DNA from: Niallia nealsonii
GTDB lineage: Bacteria; Bacillota; Bacilli; Bacillales; Cytobacillaceae
Length of the DNA stretch: 64,000 nucleotides
Reading direction: 5' to 3'
Assembly: GCF_002835805.1 (NCBI RefSeq)
Contig: NZ_PISE01000025.1
Coordinates: 24,917-88,916, forward strand
The notes below the pieces were generated by a model. It had not been told where the DNA came from. It made no database searches and saw only the letters and a list, made by a program, of their open reading frames with translations. This document shows positions 25,641 to 34,874 of the stretch, in pieces. Position numbers and translations under genes: made by a program. Each line of letters begins with the position of its first letter. Within the stretch, counting starts at the first letter, position 1.

Positions 25641-26773
25641 ATACTCCCCTCCTTTTCTACTTGTTTTACGTCTTTTGGTACTTTTATCGTTAAAATGGTT
25701 CCTTGATCTGAGTGTACATGTAAACTTCCATTTACAAATTCCAATCGCTCCCGCATACCGACTAATCCATGACCTTTGGCAAAGTCTTTTTCTGTCACAA
25801 TCGATTCTCCATTATCCTGAATAATTAATTGCACTTCTGTTGCGTATTCATCGATTTTAACTCTGCAAACAGTCGCATTACTATGTTTAACGATATTCGT
25901 AACCCCTTCTTTTAAGCACATGCTTAAAATATTTTCTGCAATTGGAGAAAGATTGGATAAAATAAACTCTTTATTGTATATAAATTGAATGTTTGCTGCT
26001 TGAAAAATTTGTTCCACGCGGACTATTTCTTCTGTTAATTTAATGCCTCTCATAGAAGACACCATTACTCTTACTTCATTTAAAGCGGTTCTTGCCGTTT
26101 GCTGAACATCTTTTAACTCTGATTTTGCTTTTTCAGGATCTTTATAAATTAATTTTTTCGCTAAATCCGCTTTTAAGCCGATGAGAGAAAGTTTCTGTCC
26201 GAGCGTATCATGAAGATCCCTGGCAATTCGCTGCCTTTCTTCTAATTTTCCTAGTTCAGAGATGCGTTTGTTTGCATCTTCTAGCTTTTCTTCTAATTGG
26301 TCTGTTTTTTTGCGATTATAGATCGATAACGGCAAAAGAATAGTCCCTAGCCAAATGATTAGCACGAAGGGAAGCTGCTTAAGCAATAGTTCATCTTGCA
26401 AAATGAATTTTATATTGATAGCAAGAGAAGTCAGCACTAAATGTACAATATATAAAATAATAAATGGCAGCTGCTTTTTAATATTTCCAATCAGATAGGA
26501 TAAAAAAAAAGCAAAATATACATAACTATAAAAATAAGTGGCCGTAATAGACATCGAAATCAGTAAGGACGTCCATATATAAATCGGCCATCCTTTTGTT
26601 TTATATGCAATGCTATAAAGCAAAAAAAAGAATACCGTCAAAAATATGCCGATCACTACATCCGTGGTTGTAGATGCATGAAAAATAAAATAAAATGGCA
26701 AAATCGTTAGTACTGTCCAAATATAAAAAGAGATTCCTGTATTATTTTGCAAAATTTTCCGTTTTTTTATCAT
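25637..26773 (-). CDS. desK: Thermosensor histidine kinase of the membrane-fluidity system
   Basis: Sensor kinase/phosphatase of 378 residues. The start at 26773 has AAAGGGG; a longer frame to 26806 does not. Residues 12-150 hold four to five membrane helices. A coiled linker leads to the HisKA_3 motif RDLHDTLGQKLS with His188, the same number as in B. subtilis DesK, and a HATPase_c domain (VTNIVKHSNA, then QDNGES and GHGLVGMRERLE). It senses membrane order and phosphorylates DesR. Confidence 0.94.
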   Translation of the reverse strand: MIKKRKILQNNTGISFYIWTVLTILPFYFIFHASTTTDVVIGIFLTVFFFLLYSIAYKTKGWPIYIWTSLLISMSITATYFYSYVYFAFFLSYLIGNIKKQLPFIILYIVHLVLTSLAINIKFILQDELLLKQLPFVLIIWLGTILLPLSIYNRKKTDQLEEKLEDANKRISELGKLEERQRIARDLHDTLGQKLSLIGLKADLAKKLIYKDPEKAKSELKDVQQTARTALNEVRVMVSSMRGIKLTEEIVRVEQIFQAANIQFIYNKEFILSNLSPIAENILSMCLKEGVTNIVKHSNATVCRVKIDEYATEVQLIIQDNGESIVTEKDFAKGHGLVGMRERLEFVNGSLHVHSDQGTILTIKVPKDVKQVEKEGSI

Positions 26774-26845
26774 AACTACCCCTTTATTTGCAAACATCTG
26801 TATCAAATGTTTACTGATAAGCCCGTAGTGCTTGTTATCTTAACA

Positions 26846-26947
26846 TAAAATAAGCAGCTACTTTTATATAGCTTATTCCATCATGCGTATGCCTAAATCG
26901 GGGCCAACGTAATTTTGGTTATAAGCAATAAAAAGGTAGCTGCTCCT
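26846..26947 (-). terminator. Hairpin between des and desK
   Basis: Minus strand AGCAGCTACCTTTT and AAAAGTAGCTGCT arms about 70 nt apart, followed by TATTTTATG. A partial terminator here would lower desKR relative to des. Confidence 0.6.
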
Positions 26948-26968
26948 TCAATAAAGACATGTATATAC

Positions 26969-28000
26969 TTAAACTTCTGTTTTAGAAGCCTTTAATCGTC
27001 GGATGGCTGCAGAATTTTTCAATTCATGAAAAGCAATATACTGTTTACTCTCTTCATCCCATAATCGAAACTTTAATGATTTTAAACTTGTAGCTAATGT
27101 GATTGTTGGTACATTTTGCAGTGGAGTCGTTTGGTTATGCACTTCTTCTAGCATATAATTTGGAACTCTTGGGCTTAAATGATGCACATGGTGATAGCCA
27201 ATATTGCCTGTTAGCCATTGCATCCATTTTGGGAGTTTGTAGAAAGAACTTCCTTCAACAGCAGCCTTTACATAATCCCAATGCTTATCTTCTTCAAAAT
27301 ACGTATCCTCAAATGTATGCTGGACATAAAACAGCCAAACTCCCATGCTGCCTGAAAGAAGAAAAATTGGAAGCTGCACCAATAAAAAGGACGTCCATCC
27401 CAGTACAGATCCAAGTAAAAAGACAACTGCAATAAGAGAAATGTTGGCTAAATACGTATTTAGCCTTTCCTGAATTCGAGCATTTTTTCGGTTAAAACGA
27501 TTCATAATCAGAAATTCGTAAATAGGTCCTAATCCAAACATAACAACTGGATTACGGTATAAACGATATTTTATTTTCGTAAAAAAAGATGCTTCCATGT
27601 ATTCATTTACCGTCATCATCCATAAATCTCCTGTTCCCCGCTTATCTAAATTGCCGCTCGTTGCGTGGTGAACAGAATGACTATGCTGCCATTTACTGTA
27701 TGGAAATAATGTAAGGACGCCGGTAATTGTTCCAAGTATTTTATTTGCTCTGCGATTCTTAAAAAAAGAAAAATGGCAGCAGTCATGAAAAATAATGAAA
27801 ATCCTTACCAAAAACCCTGCAGCAGGAATGGCAAACAACAATGTCAGTAAATAAGAAATCGTTAAACTTTGATATGCTAACACCCATAGCAGAAAAAATG
27901 GCAGCATTGTATTAATCAATTGCCATATACTGTTTTTCGTTGTGGCTTTTTCAAAAGGCGAAACCGCTTTACGCAATTGTTTTAAATTTTGGATATCCAT
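26969..28000 (-). CDS. des: Acyl-lipid fatty acid desaturase
   Basis: Membrane di-iron desaturase of 343 residues that puts double bonds into phospholipid acyl chains at low temperature. All three histidine boxes are present: HDCCH (72-76), HSHSVHH (106-112) and GYHHVHHLSP near the C-terminus. Four hydrophobic stretches lie between them. It heads the des-desK-desR block, with a DesR-type dyad 60-100 bp upstream of the ATG. Confidence 0.94.
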   Translation of the reverse strand: MDIQNLKQLRKAVSPFEKATTKNSIWQLINTMLPFFLLWVLAYQSLTISYLLTLLFAIPAAGFLVRIFIIFHDCCHFSFFKNRRANKILGTITGVLTLFPYSKWQHSHSVHHATSGNLDKRGTGDLWMMTVNEYMEASFFTKIKYRLYRNPVVMFGLGPIYEFLIMNRFNRKNARIQERLNTYLANISLIAVVFLLGSVLGWTSFLLVQLPIFLLSGSMGVWLFYVQHTFEDTYFEEDKHWDYVKAAVEGSSFYKLPKWMQWLTGNIGYHHVHHLSPRVPNYMLEEVHNQTTPLQNVPTITLATSLKSLKFRLWDEESKQYIAFHELKNSAAIRRLKASKTEV

Positions 28001-28023
28001 GTCTTTTATCCCCTTTTTTTATC

Positions 28024-28098
28024 AATACGATAAGTATACAGAAAAGGGATAAACTTATGAAGACATACATGTCATATACACAACATGACAAATGTCAT
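28024..28098 (-). promoter_or_regulatory. des promoter with DesR operator
   Basis: Minus strand: a perfect dyad ATGACATTTGTCAT (28085-28098) and a second half-matching site ATGACATGTATGTC (28062-28075) lie upstream of a -35 TTCATA, 17-bp spacer and -10 TATACT. The dyads match the DesR-binding sequence known from the B. subtilis des promoter, in activator position. Confidence 0.8.
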
Positions 28099-28155
28099 AA
28101 TCGACTTAATTTATTTTCCAGTGGCGCTACTTTCGTTATCAAAAAATGCCGTTAG

Positions 28156-28539
28156 CTATGCTTTCGCTACATACACTGCTAACGCTTTTTGCACCTCATA
28201 AATATTTTTGTCTTTTTTAAATTGTTTGGAAATCGTTGGCTGCATGGCGCTAGATATCCAAATTTTCAATTCCGCATCTAAATCGAAATGGCCTGCTGTT
28301 TCCACACTAAAACGAGAAATACTTTTATATGGAATCGATTGATATTCGACCTTTTTTCCTGTTAAACCTTGCTTATCTACTAAGATCAAACGTAAATCAG
28401 TAAACACGATTAAATCTCTTACTAATTTATAGGCTAGCTCTACAAGCTCTTGTTCTCCCACGATCATTTCTAGTTCTTTTTCTATTTCTTTTGCATCCAC
28501 TACACTGGCATTGCCCATTAATCCGTCAAAAAACCCCAA
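28156..28539 (-). CDS. PH domain-containing protein (bPH_1), TTG start
   Basis: 127-residue protein consisting of one bacterial PH-like domain. It has DLIVFTDLRLILVDKQGLTG, then VEYQSIPYKSISRFSVETAG and FDLDAELKIWISS, the standard bPH_1 beta strands. The start is TTG at 28539 behind AAAGGATGGGA; the GFFDGLMGNAS N-terminus is the family norm. The cellular role is unknown. Confidence 0.88.
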   Translation of the reverse strand: MGFFDGLMGNASVVDAKEIEKELEMIVGEQELVELAYKLVRDLIVFTDLRLILVDKQGLTGKKVEYQSIPYKSISRFSVETAGHFDLDAELKIWISSAMQPTISKQFKKDKNIYEVQKALAVYVAKA

Positions 28540-28650
28540 TAAAATCCCATCCTTTATAGTTATCTTTTACTGCAATAGTAACTTATCCATACTAAATTTT
28601 CCATTATTTTATAAAACTCCATGTATTTTTTCCTTTATTCTACTTATCCT

Positions 28651-28763
28651 ATAAAGTGAAACTTCAATCAGGCTTTTACTTAGCAAGTTTCTGCCCACCT
28701 AGATTTCTCGTTTTCTCTTATCATCCCTTAGGTGAGAGGCAAAAGCCCGTTAGATAGTGATTA
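28651..28763 (+). repeat. Nested-hairpin dispersed repeat, copy A (short form)
   Basis: Begins ATAAAGTGAAACTTCAATCA, then GGCTTTT...CACCTAGATTTCTCGTTTTC...TAGGTG...AAAAGCC and ends in GTGATTAAA. Outer stem GGCTTTT/AAAAGCC encloses inner stem CACCT/AGGTG. Copy A equals copy D minus the segment between its two CAATCAG direct repeats. Confidence 0.85.
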
Positions 28764-28786
28764 AAAAACAAGATAAGGAGAATAAA

Positions 28787-29494
28787 ATGCGTTCCATTCC
28801 ATCCATGTTTATATGCAGTATTATATTCGCTTTTCTATTTTGTCTTCTGCCAAACCACTATACAAGTGCAGCGCCAATAAACAGTGCAGCAGTGACAGCA
28901 AAAAAGTACCAACATAATTCACATCTCATCTATCCTTATGTTTCTGGTTTAACAAACAAAACAGCAGAGAAAAAAATAAATGCTGTCTTAACGAAACATA
29001 TAAAAAAATCAGCAGCAAATTATGAAGCATTGATGCAAGAAATGAAAAATATGCAGAATAAAACTATTTGCAAAGATTCTCCTTCTGCTTGCATCTATGA
29101 ATATACAACAAATTATGAGGTCAAATACAATAAACATAATAAGCTAAGCCTCCTGCTGTATGATTATCAATTTACAGGAGGAGCTCATGGAAGCACAACG
29201 GTCACAAGCTATAACTTCAACTTAAAGACGGGTCAGAGGTATACACTTGATAACTTATTCCCTACAAAAAAGGTTTATAAAAAAGTGACAGCATATGCCA
29301 AAAACTATATGTTGAAAAAACCAGATATTTTTTATCCAGATTCAAAAGAATTTTCATCTTTTCAAATAACCAATCAAACACAATTTTATTTTGCAGATGG
29401 AGGCATCTACTTGATTTTTCAGCAATATGAAGTAGGTCCATATGTTTCCGGCCATCCAACCATTTTTATTCCAACTTCTCTTTATAAAGAATAG
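28787..29494 (+). CDS. Secreted DUF3298/DUF4163-type protein
   Basis: Exported protein of 235 residues. ATG at 28787 is chosen behind GATAAGGAG; a GTG frame from 28757 is less likely. A signal peptide (about 1-33, cleavage near SAAP) is followed by a DUF4163-like domain (SHLIYPYVSGLTNKTAEKKI) and a DUF3298 domain with DYQFTGGAHGSTTVTSYNFN, LDNLFP and FADGGIYLIFQQYEVGPYVSG. This pair occurs in RsiV and PdaC-type extracellular proteins. No anti-sigma or deacetylase domain is attached here, so the ligand is unknown. Confidence 0.87.
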   Translation: MRSIPSMFICSIIFAFLFCLLPNHYTSAAPINSAAVTAKKYQHNSHLIYPYVSGLTNKTAEKKINAVLTKHIKKSAANYEALMQEMKNMQNKTICKDSPSACIYEYTTNYEVKYNKHNKLSLLLYDYQFTGGAHGSTTVTSYNFNLKTGQRYTLDNLFPTKKVYKKVTAYAKNYMLKKPDIFYPDSKEFSSFQITNQTQFYFADGGIYLIFQQYEVGPYVSGHPTIFIPTSLYKE

Positions 29495-29510
29495 TTGAGA
29501 GAAAACAAAA

Positions 29511-29538
29511 AGAGGAGAATGTTTTATCATTCTCCTCT
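29511..29538 (+). terminator. Terminator after the DUF3298 gene
   Basis: AGAGGAGAATG / CATTCTCCTCT stem. A near copy occurs at 30533. Confidence 0.7.
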
Positions 29539-29604
29539 CAGACTGTTGAAAAAAGCTCCTTAAAAAGGAAGTTTGTCTACGGTTTTTTGTTTACTTTTCT
29601 TTTA

Positions 29605-29740
29605 AATCGGGATGTTGATTTCCACTATAAGAGTTCGCTTTCCACGGGGCGAGCGCCGAGCGGCTTCGTCTAGCAGGATCTCGGACTGTCTCGCTAATCC
29701 TGTAGGAGTCTCTCCTATCCGCTCCAATCAACTTCCTTTC
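29605..29740 (-). repeat. GC-rich dispersed repeat, copy 1
   Basis: Minus strand: GTTGATTGGAGCGG, GAGACTCCT, GGATTAGCGAGACAG, then a GC-rich arm and GGAAATCAAC at the end. It matches the copy at 42119 and a widespread Bacillaceae intergenic element. An open frame across it is not a gene. Confidence 0.75.
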
Positions 29741-29869
29741 AATCCAGCCTAGAATTCGAAACTTCCATTCTTTAAATAAAGATAGATAAATAGACAGAGG
29801 TGACACATGCTTTCCAAACATTCTTCTATCCCAAGAGACCAATTATAAATGATGACGTTAGAGCAACTA

Positions 29870-30410
29870 ATACCCCAAAACTGTTACAGTAGATGCAGCT
29901 TATAAAATACCAGCCATTACGAACTACTTGATGAAAAATGACATGACTCCTGCCTTACCTTACACAAGGCCATGTACAAAAGATGGTTATTTTCGAAAAC
30001 ACGATTATGTGTATGATGAGTACTTTGACTGTTATATTTGATTGAAAGAAGAAACACTAAAGTATTCCACCACTATGAAAGAAGACAATCGTCAATATAA
30101 GTCTACTTCTTGTATTTGCGAGAATTGCCCTTTCCTCTTACCATGTACACAAAGTCAGTCCCATCAAAAACTGATTCAAAGACAGGTATGGGAAAAGTAT
30201 ATGGAAGAAGCAGATCATCTTCGTCATCAACATGATATGAAACAAATATATGCCAAGCGAAAAGAAACGATTGAGCGAGAAAAGAAAAGAAAAGCATGGC
30301 ATGTGTTGGACAACTTTAAGGGGACTCAAAAAATTGTCGATGCTTACTTTCGCTGCCATAAATTTAAAAAAGATGGCGAATTGGACTTGGGCAAATTCTA
30401 AAATAGCCTA
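29870..30410 (+). mobile_element. Degenerate IS1182-family transposase
   Basis: The forward strand encodes the C-terminal half of an IS1182-type DDE transposase: KIPAITNYLMKNDM, PYTRPCTKDGYFRKHDYVYD, a TGA after FDCYI, then KEETLKYSTT, SCICENCPFLLPCTQSQSHQ (zinc-ligand cysteines) and DHLRHQHDMKQIYAKRKETI. After ETIERE the frame shifts; the continuation HGMCWTTLRGLKK-like lies in another frame. The N-terminal half is missing, a stop and a frameshift interrupt the rest, and the copy is dead. A hairpin at 30484-30520 marks its 3' side. Confidence 0.82.
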
Positions 30411-30532
30411 AAAGAAAGACTATTTTAAGACCCATCTTTCAAAATTTCGAAAAAATTGGTAACAAAATGAAACTTAATCTGAAAAGGAGTTCAGAATGAG
30501 ACTATTCTGAACCCCTTTTGTCGATAAACTGA

Positions 30533-30566
30533 GAGGAGAATATTTTATCATTCTCCTCTTTTTTGC
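30533..30566. terminator. Terminator downstream of the NTP-PPase-like gene
   Basis: GAGGAGAAT / ATTCTCCTC stem followed by T6 on the plus strand; overlaps the stop codon of the minus-strand gene. Confidence 0.7.
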
Positions 30567-31066
30567 CTTTCTATTTCTAATTGTAATTTTCCTTCTGGTG
30601 CAAATTCAGCTTCCCAATGTGGGGGTTTAATAATTTTTCCGTCGCCTTCTCTAAATCTTGGTTTTCCATCTGGAAAAAGTTTGCCCATATTGGCATTTTG
30701 CACGATTTGAAATAAATTAAAAGGCTCCACTCCAGCAATCACAAAACTGCCTTGATTAAAGTATTCAATATCTGTTAATGCATCCATTTGTGCTACTAAT
30801 ACATCATCTACTGGTTTTTTTTCTGCTGTTATTTTCTCTGCGGCCTTTTCTAGGCCTAAAAGCAGCCCTTGGAATAGTTCTTTGAATTTATCTTCTTTGC
30901 CTGCTGCTGTGGCATAAAGAAATTCAACTATTTCCTCTCCAGTCCAAACAGCCCGATTGAGTGCCGTTTCTTCTGATATAGCAGTTGGACTATTTTTCAC
31001 TTCATGTCCAAATGCTTGATGAAATTCTTTCACCATATAATACATTTTATTATTTTCTTTACACAT
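30548..31066 (-). CDS. All-alpha NTP pyrophosphohydrolase (MazG/PRA-PH-like)
   Basis: 172-residue helical protein. The TGEEIVEFLYA motif (ExxxE metal ligands) and MDALTDIEYFNQG (DxxxD) are those of the MazG/PRA-PH nucleotide pyrophosphohydrolase superfamily. The C-terminal GKLFPDGKPRFREGDGKIIK loop is typical of this DR2231-like branch, which can hydrolyse dUTP or other non-canonical nucleotides. The exact substrate is unknown. AAGGAG 11 bases before the ATG. Confidence 0.85.
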   Translation of the reverse strand: MCKENNKMYYMVKEFHQAFGHEVKNSPTAISEETALNRAVWTGEEIVEFLYATAAGKEDKFKELFQGLLLGLEKAAEKITAEKKPVDDVLVAQMDALTDIEYFNQGSFVIAGVEPFNLFQIVQNANMGKLFPDGKPRFREGDGKIIKPPHWEAEFAPEGKLQLEIERQKRGE

Positions 31067-31300
31067 ACTGACAAAAACTCCTTACCACTGTTTATTCTTT
31101 TATATTTTATCACTAAAAAATGGATTGTTCCCTATTTTTTTAAACAAGTAGTCATTTTGCGGCTCAAACGGAAATAACCTTTTATATAACAGTTTATTGC
31201 CTAAAAAAATTCAGACTATTACATAAGATTAGCAAACATTAATTTACTAGCATTTACAGCCCTGTTATAATACTAGTTAGGAAAGAGGTGTTTTTAATCA

Positions 31301-31627
31301 ATGGAGATATTTAATTTGATGGAATTATCAGAAATAATACATCATGTCGAAATTGAAGGACAAGGAGGTATTTTTAAAGAAGAGACTGGCAAATTGCCAA
31401 AGGATTATCCAAAAGAATTTCTTAGCCGCTTATCAAATTACAGTACTAACAGTCAGCTAATTCAAAAAATCCATGGGTTATCAGAGGATGAAGCACTTCA
31501 TATTTTTGTTAAATCCGTTTATGTTGTCCGTACAAAACAATTAGAAAGTGCTAGTTTCATAGAAAAAAATGGAATCATTTATAAAGTATTCGAAGACTAT
31601 TTATTAGAAGCTCCGGCTCATTCCTAA
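31301..31627 (+). CDS. Hypothetical protein (108 aa)
   Basis: Soluble protein of 108 residues. GAAAGAGGTG precedes the ATG at a rather long distance. It reads MEIFNLMELSEIIHHVEIEG and ends FEDYLLEAPAHS. Predicted alpha/beta, no membrane segment. No family recognised. Confidence 0.65.
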   Translation: MEIFNLMELSEIIHHVEIEGQGGIFKEETGKLPKDYPKEFLSRLSNYSTNSQLIQKIHGLSEDEALHIFVKSVYVVRTKQLESASFIEKNGIIYKVFEDYLLEAPAHS

Positions 31628-32199
31628 TATAAATAAATGTCCCTTAGAAGTTTATTGCAGCCTATTTTAATTGCGCAACTATTCAAGACTTCTAATGGGA
31701 CATACTTAAACATTCCATCTAATTATACTATCAGCGGATATTTTTATTTATATGAATATTTTTTACTAATACTTCTATTGTATTTTTGTTGCTGTATAAC
31801 TTTTCAAATTTTTTGTTTGCCAATAAATTATCTTTCCAATTAGTTTTTACTTTTTTCCCCTTCAATTCGTGAAAAATGTACATCTTCACACACACACCTT
31901 TCAACCATCGTTGTATTATATTTACCTCATTTCTGTTAGTCTTAAACCTCTTTTTTATTTTTATTAAAAAGCATCCTGATCAAGTGTATTCTCCTAAAAA
32001 ATCATTCTATGCATTCTCCTATTAACAGGCAGTAACCCTAATCTTAAGGTGAAAAGAGAACAAAGAGAAATCTAAATGGATAAAAAATTTCCTTTATGAA
32101 GTTTCACTTTATTATGCCCATATCTTACATACAAATTGTTTTCTCTTAAAAATATCGGTAAAATAAAAAGAATCTATAAAAAGATTGGAGAGAAAAAGG
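31628..32199. other. Long intergenic region upstream of the LysR gene
   Basis: No gene. It holds a wide inverted repeat (TGTCCCTTAGAAGT near 31640 and ACTTCTAATGGGACA near 31700), an AT-rich stretch, and a degenerate inverted copy of the dispersed repeat (32022-32112). Confidence 0.55.
32022..32112 (-). repeat. Nested-hairpin dispersed repeat, degenerate copy F
   Basis: Inverted orientation: TTAACAGGC...ACCCTAATCTTAAGG...AAAGAGAAATCTAAATGG... and the terminal GAAGTTTCACTTTAT. Both ends and the central AGAGAAATCTA core match copies A-E; the hairpin arms have drifted. Confidence 0.6.
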
Positions 32200-33069
32200 T
32201 TGGAGATCCGGCAACTGACATACTTTATTGAAGTGGTAAAGCAAAAAAATATTACGAAAGCAGCAGAAATGCTGCATATATCCCAACCTGCTTTAAGTAA
32301 GGTGATTAAAAGTTTAGAAGAAGAGGTTGGCATTACCTTAATTCATCGTTCCAATAAAACCCATGAACTAACAGATGCTGGTCAAATTGTCTATGACTAT
32401 GCTGTAAAAATCATTGCGCAAGTAGAAGAAATGTCTGCTACGCTTCATGATATGACAAATTTAACCCGAGGAACTATTACTATCGGCATTCCTCCTATTA
32501 TTGGCAGTTTATTTTTTCCAAAAGTAATTGCTGCCTTTCACCGTGCCTACCCAAACATACATATCAATATTAAAGAATACGGAGCAGCTAAAGTGACCAA
32601 AAGTGTTGAAGAAGGAGAATTTGAAATTGGTGTATCTGTATTGCCAATCGAAAATGAATCGCTCCATATTTTCCCATTTGTGCAAGAAAAAATGAAACTA
32701 ATTGTAAATGAACAGCATGAACTGTCTACAAGAAAAGTGGTCCATATGAAAGAGCTTCGCGATGTTGAATTTATTTTTTATAGTGAAGAATTCGCTCTTT
32801 ATGAAATTATGCGAACAAAGTGCATTCAAGAAGGATTTGAACCAAAAATTATTTTTAAAAGTTCTCAATGGGATTTTATTGCTGAAATTGTTGCAGCTAA
32901 TCTGGGAATCAGCATGCTGCCTGAATCGATTTGCAATAGAATTACCAATAAACATGTTCGAATTATCGACTTAAAACCTGTAACGAAATGGGAATTGGCG
33001 ATTATTACAAAAAAAGATCGATATCTTTCTGTAGCTGGAAAAAGATTTATTGATTTTGTCATAAAATAA
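32200..33069 (+). CDS. cidR: LysR family regulator of the cid locus
   Basis: LysR-type activator, 289 residues. TTG at 32200 is chosen (GGAGAG seven bases upstream, N-terminus MEIRQLTYF typical). The HTH is KNITKAAEMLHISQPALSKV; the rest is a periplasmic-binding-type ligand domain. Its position directly before cidA-cidB and its resemblance to CidR/YwbI suggest it activates these genes, in staphylococci and bacilli in response to acetate or low pH. A small hairpin GAGAAAT/ATTTCTC follows the stop. Confidence 0.87.
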   Translation: MEIRQLTYFIEVVKQKNITKAAEMLHISQPALSKVIKSLEEEVGITLIHRSNKTHELTDAGQIVYDYAVKIIAQVEEMSATLHDMTNLTRGTITIGIPPIIGSLFFPKVIAAFHRAYPNIHINIKEYGAAKVTKSVEEGEFEIGVSVLPIENESLHIFPFVQEKMKLIVNEQHELSTRKVVHMKELRDVEFIFYSEEFALYEIMRTKCIQEGFEPKIIFKSSQWDFIAEIVAANLGISMLPESICNRITNKHVRIIDLKPVTKWELAIITKKDRYLSVAGKRFIDFVIK

Positions 33070-33111
33070 GGAGAAATCCAATAATTTCTCTTGACAAAAA
33101 CAAAAGAGAAA

Positions 33112-33125
33112 TGTAAACGTTATCC
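33112..33125 (+). promoter_or_regulatory. Candidate cre site upstream of cidA
   Basis: TGTAAACGTTATCC matches the cre consensus except the last base. It lies about 160 bp before cidA, near a TTGACA hexamer, consistent with CcpA control of cidAB. Confidence 0.45.
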
Positions 33126-33275
33126 CTTTTGTGAAAGCCCTTTATTTTATCATTATAACTTTTTGTTATAATAAATATAATAACTATGTATTATACGAAT
33201 GATAATAAGTAGCGTATGATTATCTTATCCAAAAAATAATTGATTTTATTTTTTACGAAAGAGAAGGTGATCATT

Positions 33276-33647
33276 TTGAAGAAATTTATTGTTATCCTAT
33301 TACAAATTTTGTTTCTTCACGTATTTTTATTGTTAGGAATGGCAATTAAAATGATCATAGCACTCCCTATCCCAGCGTCTATGGTGGGGCTTATTATTTT
33401 ACTTATCGCCTTATTCACTAAAGTAGTCAAAGTAGAATGGATAGAAAAAGGGGCAGCTTGGCTATTAGCTGAGTTACTGTTGTTTTTTATCCCATCGGCA
33501 GTTGGAATAGTGAACTATGATGAAATTTTTAATATAAAAGGAATGGAAACCATTCTATTAATTGCTATCAGTACTTTCGCTGTAATGGTTGCAACAGGCT
33601 ATACAGCAGAGAAAATCTATAATAGAAAGAGAAGTCTTTCCAAATGA
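33276..33647 (+). CDS. cidA: CidA/LrgA family holin-like protein
   Basis: Membrane protein of 123 residues with four hydrophobic helices. TTG at 33276 follows GAGAAGGTG; an upstream TTG at 33240 has no site. The GMAIKMIIALPIPASMVGLIIL segment and LLFFIPSAVGIVNYD are typical of CidA/LrgA. The protein influences overflow metabolism and cell lysis. It overlaps cidB by ATGA, so the two are translationally coupled. Confidence 0.92.
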   Translation: MKKFIVILLQILFLHVFLLLGMAIKMIIALPIPASMVGLIILLIALFTKVVKVEWIEKGAAWLLAELLLFFIPSAVGIVNYDEIFNIKGMETILLIAISTFAVMVATGYTAEKIYNRKRSLSK

Positions 33648-34339
33648 AAATTGTTTTATTGACAGTGCTCACCTATTTATTTTATCGTTTAACAAAATGG
33701 GGCTATAAAAAATGGAATAATCCGCTATTGCATCCATTGCTTTTAACGCCTATTTTATTAATTTTATTTATCAGCTTACTCCATATCTCGGCAGACAGTT
33801 ATATGCAATCCTCTAAGATATTAACTCATCTATTAGGACCTGCAACGATTGCTTTTGCTGTTCCAATCTATAAACATTGGCATTTATTAAAAAAATACTT
33901 TGTTGTTATTATTATAAGTGTAACAACCGGAACATTAGTAGCAATTATTTCTTCTTATTTTTTATCCATTTTAATAAATCTTCAATCTGATTTTATTATT
34001 AGCCTTATTCCTAGATCTATCACTACACCGATTGCAATAGAAGTATCTGAGGAAATTGGCGGTCTTCCAACTCTAACAACTGTTTTTGTTATATTAACAG
34101 GAGTAATAGGAGGAATCATTGGTCCATATGCCATTAAGTTTTTAGCCTTAAAATCATCCATTGCAAAAGGTTTGGCATTAGGAATGGGAGCCCATGGTGT
34201 TGGAACATCAAAAGCAATGGAAATTGGTGAACAAGAAGCAACCTTTTCTACACTCGCGATGATTCTTGCAGCATGGATAACGGTTATTTGGGGAAGCTCT
34301 CTCATCCCCTTTTTAATGAAAGTGGTAAGCAGCAGCTAA
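33644..34339 (+). CDS. cidB: CidB/LrgB family membrane protein
   Basis: 231-residue membrane protein with about seven helices. GPATIAFAVPIYKH, SLIPRSITTPIAIEVSEEIGG and GMGAHGVGTSKAMEIGEQEA are the LrgB signature. Partner of CidA in the cid/lrg programmed-lysis or pyruvate/acetate transport system. Terminator follows directly. Confidence 0.95.
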   Translation: MKIVLLTVLTYLFYRLTKWGYKKWNNPLLHPLLLTPILLILFISLLHISADSYMQSSKILTHLLGPATIAFAVPIYKHWHLLKKYFVVIIISVTTGTLVAIISSYFLSILINLQSDFIISLIPRSITTPIAIEVSEEIGGLPTLTTVFVILTGVIGGIIGPYAIKFLALKSSIAKGLALGMGAHGVGTSKAMEIGEQEATFSTLAMILAAWITVIWGSSLIPFLMKVVSSS

Positions 34340-34343
34340 AACT

Positions 34344-34382
34344 AAAAAAGGATAAAATCCAATGGATTTTATCCTTTTTATA
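34344..34382 (+). terminator. Terminator of cidAB
   Basis: AAAAAGGATAAAATCC / GGATTTTATCCTTTTT stem with T run. Confidence 0.92.
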
Positions 34383-34386
34383 TCAT

Positions 34387-34590
34387 TTATTTAGAATAGA
34401 TGCTATTATTATTTACCACTTGAAGTTCCCTTGTCGTTGCTACCATGTCACTTCCGCAAATTGGGCACTTTGGTTTTTCACTGCTCTTAAAATTGTCCCT
34501 AATCCAGCATTTACATGTATCTGATACACAATCCCAAATCGCTACTTCTTCTTTCACAACTTCTTCATTATTTTTTCTGCCAAAACCCAT
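34387..34590 (-). CDS. YdjO-like zinc ribbon protein
   Basis: 67-residue protein (ATG at 34590; TTG two codons earlier is equally possible behind GGAGGTG). The C-terminal half has DTCKCWIRDNF and PKCPICGSDMV, a four-cysteine zinc ribbon, and the TRELQV ending seen in the YdjO family of cold-inducible small proteins. Function unknown. Confidence 0.8.
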   Translation of the reverse strand: MGFGRKNNEEVVKEEVAIWDCVSDTCKCWIRDNFKSSEKPKCPICGSDMVATTRELQVVNNNSIYSK

Positions 34591-34874
34591 TGCCAAATGA
34601 AGCACCTCCATAAAGTTTTTTTAATAAAAAAACTTATCGCTAGAAAACACAATTAATACCTAAGACAAGCAACTATTGTAAATTAAAAGAACTCATTCTT
34701 TCATTATAACACATCCTATAAAAATGTCAATATGCGGGAATTTCGCCAAAAATACTGTATACATACTCTCATATTTCCAAAGAAAGAATTAGCTTTTTGC
34801 CGATGGATTGTGCTATTATTTTTTAGTATGTACATATGAGGGAACTGCTTTTCTCTCCGAGGAGGATAAAAATA

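Noticed and set aside
29591..29842. 83-codon minus-strand gene
   Set aside because: It spans the GC-rich repeat, has no binding site and shows repeat-type composition.
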